From Reticulascus tulasneorum (Eukaryota > Ascomycota > Sordariomycetes > Glomerellales > Reticulascaceae), in the NCBI GenBank assembly GCA_001557505.1, contig LSAX01000002.1:3596001-3660000 (forward strand): DNA of 64,000 nucleotides, written 5' to 3'. Within the stretch, counting starts at the first letter, position 1. Every line of letters starts with the position of its first letter. A program made the position numbers and the translations under genes. Below, piece after piece: positions 22,574-33,361 of the stretch. A model generated the notes under the pieces. That model searched no databases. It worked only from the letters and a program-made list of their open reading frames with translations, and was not told the DNA's origin.

Positions 22574-23155
22574 GAATCATGGATTACGACTGATACTTGC
22601 ACCTAAAATTGCTTGCATGATGGAAAACACTTTTATTATGAGCTGAGGACATGGCCCATATGTTGTCTCCATAGTGCGTAGTGTATGGCTAGTTCGAGGT
22701 AGACACATCTACAACGGACCCTAGAATTGCACTTGCTGGCTTTGTCCATGTCTAGATTTTGGTAGTTGCACGATTATCGCTAGTCAAAAAATAGTGATTT
22801 ATGACATGGCAGAAACTCTGAACGCACCCAGATGGTAGAGGGTTAAGGTTGGAAATCTCAAAATTGAATGTTAAGACAGATGAGGTCATATCAGTGCAAG
22901 TCGCGCTGATAAGGCCATGAACACGTCTTGCGCCCACCCCCACCTTGTCGAGCTTATCAGTTCCTCCGACGACCAAATACCAAGCACATACAGCCTCGAT
23001 TACTGAAATATATCCTAACAATCATTTGCACGACTTCTGTCCGACTTTCTTGCCTTTGGAACCCAACTGACGTTTAACACAGCTCCGACGTCCGCTTGGC
23101 GGATATGTATGTTCTGCATCCACCACGAAATTACCTTGTAAACTAGGTTCCTAGG
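22574..23155. other. Intergenic spacer upstream of CHM7
   Basis: The 582 bases separate two plus-strand genes. I see no coding potential beyond chance frames and no clear promoter motif. Confidence 0.5.
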
Positions 23156-24604
23156 ATGGGTGAACTCGCAGATTTTCTGGTACAGCGAGATGAGAATTTT
23201 CGAAGGTTAGCATATCCTTCTCGAACTACGAATCATTTACTCATGTACATCTATTCTAGAGCTCGACTTCCAGCTCTGTACTCGGATTTCAGACCGCAGA
23301 GGACGCTTAACCCTGATGGATTCCTTGCAAACGTCAGTGCCTGGAAACAGGCGCTTGGTCGAGCAGCCTGGGAGGGACGAATAACCTCCCGGGCATCCAC
23401 TCCGAATATACTGGCCGTAGATGTAGACGAACAGCTTCTAAAGGACCTCGAGAGCAAACAATTTGGTCGACCATTAGCGTTGGGAACGGTCGTGACGGAC
23501 GCAGTCGCCGGGAGAGACTTCCTTCCACTTCAAGACTTCCTACGAGCTAAAGAGAGCATATATCACAAAGGATGGACAGAACTACCGTGGAATATGGTCT
23601 CATGGGCTATACGTCAGCTCGGCTTGGGGAACTCCACTGCGGCGGAAGATAGGCTACCAAAGGGACGATTCGTGGTTATCAAAAACGTAGAGACAGCAGC
23701 CAAACTTCTCGCAGAGCGAGTTAATCAAAACGACTCCCGATTTGACCGGACGTTCACGATATCGCACTTCAAAAGATCCTTTACTGATTGCTTAATCCCC
23801 GAACACGCATTATCAGAAACCGATGTCGACATTCTTCTTAAGTTTCTCTCCAGAGACAGAGGATCAATAGTGTACGATGGCCATACGATCAAGATCAAGG
23901 GTTCAGGAGCAGAAGACTCGGCGATAACGGAAGAAGATGCTGCAGTATCCTCACTGAAAGAGTTGATCGAGGACCTCAAGCATCAAACCTCGCTACTCAG
24001 TACTCGAATCGACGAGCTCACTATCGCGGCGAAGGATGCCGTTATGCGAAAGAACCGTGTGGCAGCTTTAGCTTCGTTGAAGTCGAAGAAAATGGCCGAG
24101 AATACCCTAGAAAAGCGGTTCGCGACACTGAATCAACTGGAGGACGTAGCAGCCAAGATCCAACAGGCAGTAGATCAAGTGCAACTAGTCAAGGTGATGG
24201 AGTCAAGCACCGGCGTCTTGCGCAGCCTGAACCAACAAGTAGGGGGCACTGAGCGAGTAGAGGATGTTGTTGATCGTCTACGGGAACAGATGGGCGCGGT
24301 GGACGAAGTTGGAGACATCATTGCCGATGCTAGAACAGAGGCCGTGGTCGTTGACGAAGGCGAGATTGACGACGAGCTGGCTGAGATGGAGACGCAAGAG
24401 AAGCTGAAGGAAGAAGAAGCGAATCGAACCAGGGAAATCCAACGACAGTTAGAGGAGATCGAGAAGCTTCAAACACCCGCTGCGGAGCCATCTGCTGCGA
24501 AAGAAGAAACAAGAGATGGAATCGAGACACCTGCGGCTGCGACTGCGGAGGAGATGAAGAGGCTGTCGTTGGAAGAACACCGACAACCACAAGTGGCAAG
24601 TTGA
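23156..24604 (+). CDS. CHM7: ESCRT-III-like Snf7-family protein Chm7 (CHMP7)
   Basis: Two exons: 23156-23205 and 23260-24604, giving 464 residues. Chm7/CHMP7 recruits ESCRT-III to the nuclear envelope for surveillance of faulty nuclear pores. The N-terminal half (RARLPALYSDFRPQRTLNPDG, GWTELPWNMVSWAIRQLGLG, FVVIKNVETAAKLLAERV, LSRDRGSIVYDGHTIKIK) resembles the tandem winged-helix region. Residues about 260-400 form the charged helical Snf7 core with KDAVMRKNRVAALASLKSKK and AKIQQAVDQVQLVKVMESSTGVLRSL. The C-terminal tail contains an acidic motif DDELAEMETQEKLKE that resembles a MIT-interacting motif. The 54-nt intron (23206-23259) has no stop and keeps the frame, so retention would insert 18 residues. 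I favour removal because it joins the conserved FRRARLPALYSDF block. Confidence 0.88.
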   Translation: MGELADFLVQRDENFRRLAYPSRTTNHLLMYIYSRARLPALYSDFRPQRTLNPDGFLANVSAWKQALGRAAWEGRITSRASTPNILAVDVDEQLLKDLESKQFGRPLALGTVVTDAVAGRDFLPLQDFLRAKESIYHKGWTELPWNMVSWAIRQLGLGNSTAAEDRLPKGRFVVIKNVETAAKLLAERVNQNDSRFDRTFTISHFKRSFTDCLIPEHALSETDVDILLKFLSRDRGSIVYDGHTIKIKGSGAEDSAITEEDAAVSSLKELIEDLKHQTSLLSTRIDELTIAAKDAVMRKNRVAALASLKSKKMAENTLEKRFATLNQLEDVAAKIQQAVDQVQLVKVMESSTGVLRSLNQQVGGTERVEDVVDRLREQMGAVDEVGDIIADARTEAVVVDEGEIDDELAEMETQEKLKEEEANRTREIQRQLEEIEKLQTPAAEPSAAKEETRDGIETPAAATAEEMKRLSLEEHRQPQVAS

Positions 24605-24707
24605 TCAAGTCGCAGATGGATTGATATGTATTCTAGTGGAGGCTGGAAATGTAGGAGCATCTTTTGAAATACCATCAGAGCGCCGTGCCCTGAGTTGTGC
24701 AACATCA

Positions 24708-26145
24708 TCAATGTGCCTCATCGTTGCTACTTGTCCCTAGCCTTACATTTGTTGCACGAGGGTCTGAGAACCCATCGTGCATGAAGTATGCCCCTGATGG
24801 TAGATGCCGGTCCGGCAAGACACTTCCTATATTCAACCCTCCCATTGTCGTGTTATCCCTCTCATGCAGACCCATTTCCATATTCGCGCCATCGGGTTCA
24901 TGCTCAGTCAAATCTACCATTTCGGGTAATGGAACATCTCCCTGACCACTACCCACCGAGTTGATCTTACTATTGTCACCGGTGTGGCCCTGCTGCTCCT
25001 CGATCAGCGAGCGAGAATTCTCTGTCACCTGCTGTGCTTGGGCACGAGTCTTCCTTGCGGCGGCAATCAGGTCTTTGAATGAGGTATCATGCCTCGCAGC
25101 CCAAGCGGCACCATCAAAGTCTTTGTCTCTCACAACTGTGGCATTATTTGCAGGCTGGCCAAAGACCTGTACTCGGCCGCCCTGCGTCTTTTCCCAGATT
25201 TCAAGGTCGTGTAGCAGTTCCGGCCGTCTCTTTGGGCGAGCTGAATCGCAATTTGCATTCCATATCGTTATCCATTCCTTGTGTCTCTTCTCCAGCAACG
25301 GTCGTGAGCCGGCTGTCGAGATGCCCAGCTCCGACAGCTTTTTTCGCAAGGCTGGTTCCTTTAGCATTGAGTAGTTCAGCGCGGGTAGACGTTCTAAGTT
25401 CTTGGCAAGTGACCGCAGCGGCTGGTCAAATGAAGTTGGAGTTATGATTCCTCTGCTGCTGTCGCCGCCGCCGTTGGACCTTCGCGGCACTGGTCCTGGG
25501 CAGATATCGAGGTGCTTGAAGACCTGCCATTGCTTCATTCGGCTTTGACAGCTTGGGCAAGGAACAAGCCCGTCATCATCTAGAGAAGAAGATTAGGCAA
25601 TGCGGGTGGCAATACGGGGTGGAACTGCTAGACCTACCAAAGCTAGGGTCTTCGTCTTCTAGAGGGTCTGGAAGATCAGACTCCTCGCGCATAATAGCGG
25701 CCGTTGCCTCCTCGCCTCTCGCCCTACTAAGCCTTGCAGAGTTCCGTAATCGCTTCGAGTCTGGTGCATCAGCCTCGTATGAGCCATCCTCAGTGGCCTT
25801 CCTTTTAGGCGACAGCCGTGCAGGCTGACCAGCAGTCCTCGCAATGTCCAACAGAGCTGTTCTCGACTTCACAAATGCCTCGACAACCTCTTCCATTGAC
25901 CAATTACTCCGCAGTTTTAACTCTTGCTCCGAGGCGCGACAGAGGGGGCATTTGCCGTCGTTCGAGAGTGCCCTTCGTATGCAAAGCGAGCAGAATGTAT
26001 GCGAACATGACGTCAACATTGGGGTTTTGTAGAAGTCTTTGCAGACTTGGCATCGGAGGGCGGCCTCGACGGCTGCGAGACCTGATAGAGGCGTGGGCAG
26101 CCAGTCTGTAGAGTCGGGCACATCATTGTGGTTGGGCTCGGCCAT
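24708..26145 (-). CDS. RAD18: Postreplication repair E3 ubiquitin ligase Rad18
   Basis: Two exons on the minus strand: 26145-25638 and 25579-24708, giving 459 residues. Rad18 with Rad6 mono-ubiquitinates PCNA at stalled forks. Domains in order: RING finger at about 32-70 (C-x2-C in RCQVCKDF, then [13 protein letters not shown] and CPLCR), a Rad18-type UBZ zinc finger starting at the intron junction ([10 protein letters not shown], then HLDIC), and a SAP DNA-binding domain ([32 protein letters not shown]). After that comes the [27 protein letters not shown] block that in yeast overlaps the Rad6-binding region. The intron splits the protein between the RING and zinc finger. The gene is divergent from POLD3 and shares a promoter with two MCB boxes. 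It is convergent with CHM7, 103 bases apart. Confidence 0.96.
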
Positions 26146-26677
26146 TGCGACTCATTGGTAAAGGTTGGTTGGGGTGCACCTGCTAACTAGGTGTGAGGCG
26201 ACGCGATGCGAAGACTGAGCAGCATGAACCCAAGCCGGCTGTTGGATCTAAGATGATAGTTAGGAATTTGAGACAGCCTCCATCTGCGAGAGTCACAAAG
26301 GTTGGGGGAAAGACATACAAAACATGTGAATGGTGCGAGATGTTCTTCGAGGAAATCGCGTTTCCTATCTTAAGGTAGTGGACAGCCAGTCACTACCTGC
26401 CCGGCTCAGTGGCGTTGCTATCTTTAAAAACACATACAGGGGCTCACGCCACTAATTCAAGCCCCCCCTGCCGTCACTTTACAGAGACCACGTGAGAACG
26501 CGTCTCACTTACAACTTCAATATTCCCCTCGGAAACGCGTCCGCTTCAATTGAAAACCCTCGATGATCTCTCTGTCATCCGTCTACAACGCGATCAGTAG
26601 ACTGCGCAACAAACAAACTTTAGAGCAGCACTTCCAGATCGTTGTTCCTCCTCAACACTCTACCTAATTTTCTCAGA
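26146..26677. promoter_or_regulatory. Divergent RAD18/POLD3 promoter with two MCB boxes
   Basis: The 532 bases lie between the start codons of two replication/repair genes. ACGCGT, the MluI cell-cycle box bound by MBF, occurs at 26498-26503 and 26535-26540. The second is followed by TTCAATT and AAAACCC. The boxes lie 138-175 bases from the POLD3 ATG and 350-390 from the RAD18 ATG. Overlapping the first is CACGTG (26490-26495). G1/S induction of one or both genes is inferred from yeast practice. Confidence 0.7.
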
Positions 26678-28292
26678 ATGGAGGAGTCCAGGAAGTATCT
26701 GGCTGAGCGCCTTTTCTCAGAAGACAAGACTGTACGATATTCGTGTTGCACACTGGGAAAGTCTTGAGGCTAATGTGTTCATAGGTTACATATCGCATTC
26801 TGAGTCGCGCACTCAAGGTTCACGTAAACACTGCCAAGGGGTCGGTTGAAGCTTCTTGTCAAAGTGCAAATTGGTGATATGGGCCGCTGACTTGCGACTG
26901 ACGACAGAATGTTGTATGACTTTCACAGATGGCAAAACGCGATGCGAGCTGGTACAGTCCATGCGACGTATCTGCTATATGGCACCAAGAAGGCAGACAT
27001 TGTTCAAGGAGACGGCGACGTCGAGATGACCAGCTCTGCTCCCGAAGGGGACTTGTTGTCCGAAGATGTAACCTCCTATAGTTTGGCATTGGTCCCAGAG
27101 GAGCATCTACAAGGTACTACTGGAGTCGAGTTATTTAATGGCAAAGAAACGGACTAACACGTAAGGAAGATGTTTTATCATCGTACGAAGAGGTCACCTC
27201 ATTCCAGGTTTACAGCCTTGCACCGCAACCTACGAAGGTAAGCAAGATACATGAGCTGCTCTACGTCAAGTCGCTAGCTGCCAATAACTTGAATCAGGAC
27301 TTGCAGCTTCTCTCGGAAGTATCGCGGCAACTTTTGGACTATTCTAATGAGGACCCTGTGGAGATGGCAACAACCTACGGATCTATAGTGAATCCCAACA
27401 TGAGGAGACGAGAGCGTCAAGGGCAACGTTCGAAGGCAGTCCAGCCAGTTTCAGCAGTAATCAAAGTTGATGAGAAGGCGGCACCTACCGCGAAACCAAT
27501 GTTCCCAGCAAAAGTCAAACAGGAACCGACATCCACCCCGGCCAAAGAGGCATTGCCGTCAGCTAGCTCGGGGAAGAAAGGGACTGCACCACCAGCGCTG
27601 AAGCGCGGTGGCTCCTCGGGAATTATGTCATCATTCGCAAAAGCAGCAGCCAAGGCGTCCAAGCCGGGAGGTTCAAAACCATCAACCCCGAGTGCAGTGG
27701 AAAATAAGTCTGCGGATGCCCTGTCTGATGACGGCGAGGATGACTCGGAGGCGGTTCCGCTTCCGCTTCCGAAAGCTGGAGACGGGGACACCGGAAGAAA
27801 GTCTAGGAAGGAGCGCGAGGCCGAGTTAAAGCGCATGATGGAAGAAGATGATGACGATGATGACGACGGAGGAGACGAGTCCGATGACAAGGCAGATGTT
27901 GAAGCAGATGAGCCCATGGAAGAAGCACCAGAGGCTGTTGCAGAGCCAGAGCCAGAGCCAGAACCTGCCGAGGTCGTCACGACTACCGGAGATGGTCGTC
28001 GAAGAGGTAAACGGAGAATCATGAAGAAAAAGCAGGTTATGGATGACCAAGGCTATCTTGGTAAGTCCCCATTCCCACAAAATGATACTGGAGTATGATT
28101 CTAACATACTTTGGACCAGTTACGATACAGGAACCTGCCTGGGAATCGTTCTCCGAGGATGAAGCTCCAGTACCAACGAAACCCAAACCTTCGTCAGTAC
28201 CAAGTTCCAGTAGTCAGGGTTCGAAGACTAAGAAGGCACCCGGAAAGGGTGCTCAGGGGAACATCATGTCTTTCTTTGCCAAGAAAGGATGA
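26678..28292 (+). CDS. POLD3: DNA polymerase delta third subunit (POLD3/Cdc27)
   Basis: Six exons: 26678-26731, 26785-26840, 26908-27113, 27170-27237, 27298-28060, 28120-28292, giving 439 residues. The subunit links Pol delta to PCNA for lagging-strand synthesis and repair. The N-terminal winged-helix region reads VTYRILSRALKVHVNTAKGMLYDFH, then TVHATYLLYG and FQVYSLAP, and agrees with the POLD3 family. The middle is low-complexity, with runs of Asp/Glu and KKKQ. After the last intron comes VTIQEPAWESFSEDE, a family motif. The C-terminus is a textbook PIP box, QGNIMSFFAKKG (Q-x2-I-x2-F-F), which binds PCNA. A second SSFAK-like stretch near residue 240 may be a degenerate one. No long frame covers this gene, because it is heavily spliced at the 5' end. 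Confidence 0.95.
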
Positions 28293-29037
28293 TCTACTCT
28301 TACGAAGTGGTTGAGTTTGCTAATGAGTATTGGGCCGGTAATGCAGATACTTGGAGTGCACACACTGGCTCATCTACAATTATACTGTCGGTGTGAAATT
28401 CATAGCTCAAATCATGAATCGCTGCGTATAGACGAACATGTAATGATACCAAGTTTTGCTGCTTGTGCATTGACTACCTATGGACGCTGCTCCATTCGGG
28501 GCATTCTTCATAGGTAGACTGAAGTTCGAATTTCGCAATTGGGTCCGACACCAGGCAAGGGAACGTCAGCCTATCTGAGCGATTGGACCTCTCAGCTCTG
28601 ATGCCATCCAAAGATGTCCACGGTCCGGTATCGTATCATTACAAGGTCTCGCTGCACTAGAACCCTCTTAGCCTTGGGGATTAATGGGGGTTTGTTTCGG
28701 GTTATAATTACTCTGTATATTTGGACCCTTGCGATGACCCCCATTCCCCGCTACAAACGGCGGCGCCCCGCATCGTCCGGGATCGTGGCGCCAAGGGGCG
28801 CTACAGTCGCACCTCTGCAAGGGGTCCACAGGAGTCAGCGTCAGCGCATGCCGCCTCTTCATGCGGGAGGTCATTGCAGATCGCAGCTCCTCTCGAGCTT
28901 GACGACAGACACCTCCTTTAATTAAATCACCACTTGCACATCTACATGCTGTGTGCCTCGCATCCTACATCTACCAGCCCTCCCTCATGTCGTAGCTTTC
29001 AGTCTCTTCCATCTTTGCGCCCCTAGGCTTCAGAGCC
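28293..29037. other. Intergenic spacer upstream of the GH125 gene
   Basis: The 745 bases lie between two plus-strand genes. A 103-codon frame at 28614-28925 has no recognisable content. GC rises around 28740-28810; no clear element was seen. Confidence 0.5.
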
Positions 29038-30882
29038 ATGACTCTACGTATAGCTCTCGATTTATTCCTTCCTCTTGCTGGTCTCTGGGCCGCCAAGGTT
29101 AGCGCGCAACAAGAGCCGCTGACAGACTTCAGCCATGAAGCGTGTCCCAATTATGTGGAATACTCGGCATATCCTCAGTGAGTCGAAAGTTTGCGTGCAG
29201 TGTACTGGTCGCCGAACAAGTCGCTAACCTGGATAGCCGACCGCTAAGCACCGGACCGCTTGGTCTACCTTACCAAAGACCCGATCCCAGATGCCGAACT
29301 TTCCACTCGGACGAAATCGAAAAGGTGATCAAGGATGTCACGTCGCGAATGAAGGATCCGGATCTCGCGAGGCTATTTGAAAATGCCTTCCCCTCTACGA
29401 CGGATACGACCGTTAAATTCCACACCGATGGGACCGACACTAGGTTTGTCGATATGAAGGGCCGAAGCGTTAGGGACGAGGGCAAATGGGAAGGGCCCCA
29501 ATCGTTTATAATCACTGGAGACATAATCGCCGAGTGGTTACGTGACTCGACGAACCAGCTGTCACCGTACCAACCTCTCGCGAAGAAAGATCCTGCCATC
29601 TATAAGCTTATCCTGGGAGCTATCAACACTCAGTCCGAATATGTCATTGAGTCGCCATACTGCAATGCTTTCCAGCCGCCACCAATCAGCAACCTGCAAC
29701 CCAGTCATAATGGACAGGATGACATTGTGCACCCCATATACGAACCGGCGTTTGTGTTTGAATGCAAATACGAATTGGACTCATTGGCGCACTTCCTAGC
29801 TCTCGCCAACGACTTTTACGACCATACCGAGTCGCAAGATTTCCTAACCCCCCGATGGTATCTGGCAATCGAGACTCTGTTGAACGTGCTTGAGCAGCAG
29901 TCTCAGTCGACATTTGATCCGGAAACAGGGCGGTACCGGAGAAATGAATACACCTTCCAACGCCCGACCAACACTGGGACGGAAACTTTAAACCTAAACG
30001 GAGTTGGGAATCCGTTGAATAACGGCACCGGGCTCATCAGGTCGGCCTTTCGTCCGAGCGACGATGCCACCATACTTGGCTTCTTCATTCCAGCCAACGC
30101 TATGATGGCAACGGAGCTGAAGCGCACGGCTGCCATATTGAAGGCTGCCGGAAAGGATGTTCTTGCGCAGACAGTTGATAAATGGAGTCAAACAATTACC
30201 GATGGGATTTGGGCGCATGGTGTTGTCAAGCACCGCAAGTACGGCGATGTATTTGCGTATGAAGTTGACGGATACGGCTCTGCCATCATGATGGACGATG
30301 CCAACTATCCATCTCTTCTAGCCTTGCCTCTCATGGGATTCTTGCCGCCAGATGACAAGACTTACCAAAATACGAGGAAAATGCTTCTTGAGAAGGCAGG
30401 CAATCCCTATTACCTAACAGGTCGAGACTTCCATGGTATTGGAGGTATGTTTTGGTTGATTAGCATGCTTGAGGTTTGGATCTCCCTGACCGAAGTACAG
30501 GACCGCATATCGGGCTTATGAATGCCTGGCCAATGAGCTTGCTAATCCAGGCACAAACTTCGGACGATGACGACGAAATCAAAGAATGTTTGGACCTGGT
30601 GCTCAACTCCGCCAAGCTTGGACTCGTCCACGAGAGTATAGATGTTAACCGCGTGTATTCTTACACTAGTAAGTGCCCCGACTGGTGAAAGATGGTGGCC
30701 GGTGCTAATTATGATGTCCAGGAAGCTGGTTTGCTTGTTCGTACTAGCTTGCACTAACATGGTACTTGAGTAAAGGCTAACATATCACAGGGGCAAATGG
30801 GGTTTTTGCAGAGACCTTGCTGGACCTCGCGAAGCGGAAGCCTCATCTCATCTTTACTGATTCGACGCCGTACGAAATATGA
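29038..30882 (+). CDS. Secreted glycoside hydrolase family 125 (exo-alpha-1,6-mannosidase)
   Basis: Five exons: 29038-29177, 29237-30444, 30501-30668, 30722-30736, 30791-30882, giving 540 residues. GH125 enzymes remove alpha-1,6-linked mannose. The N-terminus is a signal peptide (MTLRIALDLFLPLAGLWAAKVSA), so the enzyme is secretory, acting on mannan or glycoproteins. Family motifs: GDIIAEWLRDSTNQ (a catalytic acidic region), SAFRPSDDA, VDGYGSAIMMDDANYPSLLALP, and, joined across the third exon, GPHIGLMNAWPMSL. The C-terminus RSWFAWANGVFAETLLDLA is assembled from a 15-nt micro-exon (30722-30736) between two introns. That structure is supported by the exact restoration of the RSWFAWANG motif of the family. 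The length is normal. Confidence 0.93.
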
Positions 30883-31404
30883 ACTATGAGCTCGAGGACT
30901 CCACGTTTCTTGATAACACCCGGTACTTCACTTGATCGATAAAACGATTGGCGCGGACCCTGTCGTCTTAGATCAAATACGGCACGCGATTTAGACCGGA
31001 GTTGTGTAGTCGCGTGACCTAAATGCATTTCATGGTGAGGGAACGGCGCATGCAGATACCACTTCCTATTAAGTATAAAAAGAAAAAGAAGCAGTTTGGT
31101 GCTTCAAGTGAGATACGAAGGACATCGACAGACCCTAAAAGTCAGAACTTGGAAGACGAGTGGCATCTATCCAGTAGAGCGGTGTTGTCGTATTGGAGTC
31201 GATGATGAGTATAGCCAAGTGTAGTCGGCGTGTAATACAAATTCATTGATATGACGGAATGAGCGAAATGCTCGCTCAGATGACTACTCCACCTTTTAAA
31301 TCTCCTCATTGGCAGCCTCAAAACTAGCCATCAGGAGCTTTTAGACTTCACATATGCTCGAGACCACGTTAAAGCTCCTACATGAATGCTCCTCCTGAAA
31401 AGGA
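30883..31404. other. Intergenic spacer
   Basis: The 522 bases between the GH125 and aminotransferase genes are moderately AT-rich and contain an A-rich run near 31077-31090. No gene or clear motif was seen. Confidence 0.5.
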
Positions 31405-33021
31405 ATGAGGCGCTGTGTATTGACAAGATCAAAACGAGTCGGTGATTTGCTTCAATCGCGTGGCTCTGCGACTTCCAGCATCCAGTGGAGTCCTCGGTCG
31501 GCACCCACCATGGCAGCACAGGGAAGCGGCAAAAGGCCAATAAATCTTCTCAGAGGATGGCCGGCGCCTTCATTACTCCCGGCTCCGGCGCTGAAGGCCG
31601 CTGCCGAAAGGGCACTCTCCGATCCCTCCATCTTCGTTCCGGGGCTCCAGTACGGTCCGGACCCTGGCTTTCAGCCGCTTCGGGAGGAACTAGCACGCTG
31701 GCTTGGCGACTTTTATAGGGTGACTCCAGATCCGAGTCGCATATGCATTACCGGAGGCGCAAGCCAAAGTCTGGCTTGCGTCCTGCAGTCGTTTACAGAT
31801 CCGGTTTACACGAGAAACATCTGGATGCTTGCGCCATGTTACTTCCTTGCTTGTCCCATCTTTGCGGATTCGGGTTTCGAAGGGCGGCTGAAGGCCGTTC
31901 CTGAAGACGACGAAGGCATTGACCTGGGGTATCTTGAGCGGGGGCTACAGACCGCGGATGAGAATCATCGCGAAGATGGTGTAAGTCTTTCTATCACATT
32001 CATAGCGGGCCTGGAGAATAATATCTTGGATTCATGCATGATGCCGGGGATAGACAGCCATTAACGACACAGCCGGCATAACACACCCTTGATTTCCACA
32101 GCGGTGCTGATCATTTTACAGAGATATAAAACGGCAAAAGCTAGGAAGCTCTACCGACACATTATTTATGTCGTGCCGACATGCGCCAACCCATCTGGCA
32201 AAACCATGTCTCTGCGACGACGAGAAGCACTTGTACGACTCGCGAGGAAGCATGACGCCCTTGTTGTTTGCGACGACGTCTATGACTTCCTCCAATGGCA
32301 GGTTTCCAACGGCGACACGCCTCTATCACCGGAATTCACCCCGGAGATGAGACTTCCAAGACTTTGTGACATAGATCTCGCCCTGGGTCCGGCAGATGGT
32401 GACCCTCACCACTTCGGTCACGCCATCAGCAACGGATCGTTCAGTAAGATTGTCGGCCCCGGCGTCCGTACGGGCTGGGTCGAGGCATCGCCCGCCTTCA
32501 CATACGGCCTATCCCAGACCGGATCCTCACGCTCGGGCGGCGCCCCAAGCCAGCTTGCTGCGGTTCTCATGAGTGACCTGCTGAAAACTGGGGAGCTAGA
32601 CAGGCAGCTCCAAACTGTGACGCGGCCGGCGCTGCAGCGGCGGCACCGGTTGATGATGGATGCGATACACAAGCACATCCGGCCCTTTGGGATCGAGGTC
32701 CGTGAATCGAGCTTGCGGGATGCGGCCATCTACGGCGGATATTTCGTCTGGTTCACATTGCCGTCTGGGTTATCGAGCCGCGCTGTTGCTGAGCGGGCGA
32801 AGGAGACCGAGAACCTGGTCATTGGCCATGGGGCCCAGTTTGAGGTTCATGGCGACGAGGCGTCTGCGAGGTTTGGGAACGACGTCAGGCTTTGCTTCGC
32901 GTGGGAGCCGGAGGACGATGTGGTTGAGGGGGTTGTCAGACTAGGGCGGGTGTTGCAAGCCGCGGTGGACGGCACGGAGTATAAGTCAAGCGGGCTCTCT
33001 GACGTAGACAATGTCAAGTAG
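31405..33021 (+). CDS. PLP-dependent aminotransferase class I/II (YER152C/aminoadipate-type)
   Basis: Two exons: 31405-31980 and 32122-33021, giving 491 residues. The enzyme transfers amino groups using pyridoxal phosphate. Landmarks: FVPGLQYGPDPGFQPLREELARW, ITGGASQSLACVLQ (cofactor phosphate and ring pocket), VPTCANPSGKTMS, VVCDDVYDFLQW (Asp to the PLP ring), SNGSFSKIVGPGVRTGW (Schiff-base Lys) and RLCFAWE. This set is that of the fold-type I group containing yeast YER152C and 2-aminoadipate transaminases; the donor and acceptor are unknown. Two starts are possible. ATG 31405 adds 35 residues rich in Arg/Ser without acidic residues, like a mitochondrial presequence. ATG 31510 (MAAQGSG) gives 456 residues. 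The 141-nt intron is longer than its neighbours. Confidence 0.88.
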
Positions 33022-33361
33022 CGGGGTGAGATCATGTGTCTGTTGTATCGTGTAGCTATTGTGGTGGCTGTCGATAGAATCTATCAGATCGTGCGGCGGA
33101 TCTGCAACCAAGCCTCTCCTTGACCAGCCAGAGAAGGCACACGAACTCCACCAGTTATGTTCATGGATTCATGACACTGTCACGTATCTGACAACGAAAA
33201 TTGTTGCCAAATTGTTTTATAAGGATTGCATCCTGCGCGCAACCGTGTCCTTCAAAATCGCGTTTGTATATACAGGACCTGACATCGAGAACGGGTATCA
33301 TTACAAAACCTCCCAAATCTTGCTACTCGTACATCCGTGTCTCGTAATATCCCAAGCAGCA
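33022..33361. other. Convergent 3' region
   Basis: The 340 bases lie between the stops of the aminotransferase and ESA1 genes and probably consist of the two 3' UTRs. No gene or clear motif was seen. Confidence 0.5.
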
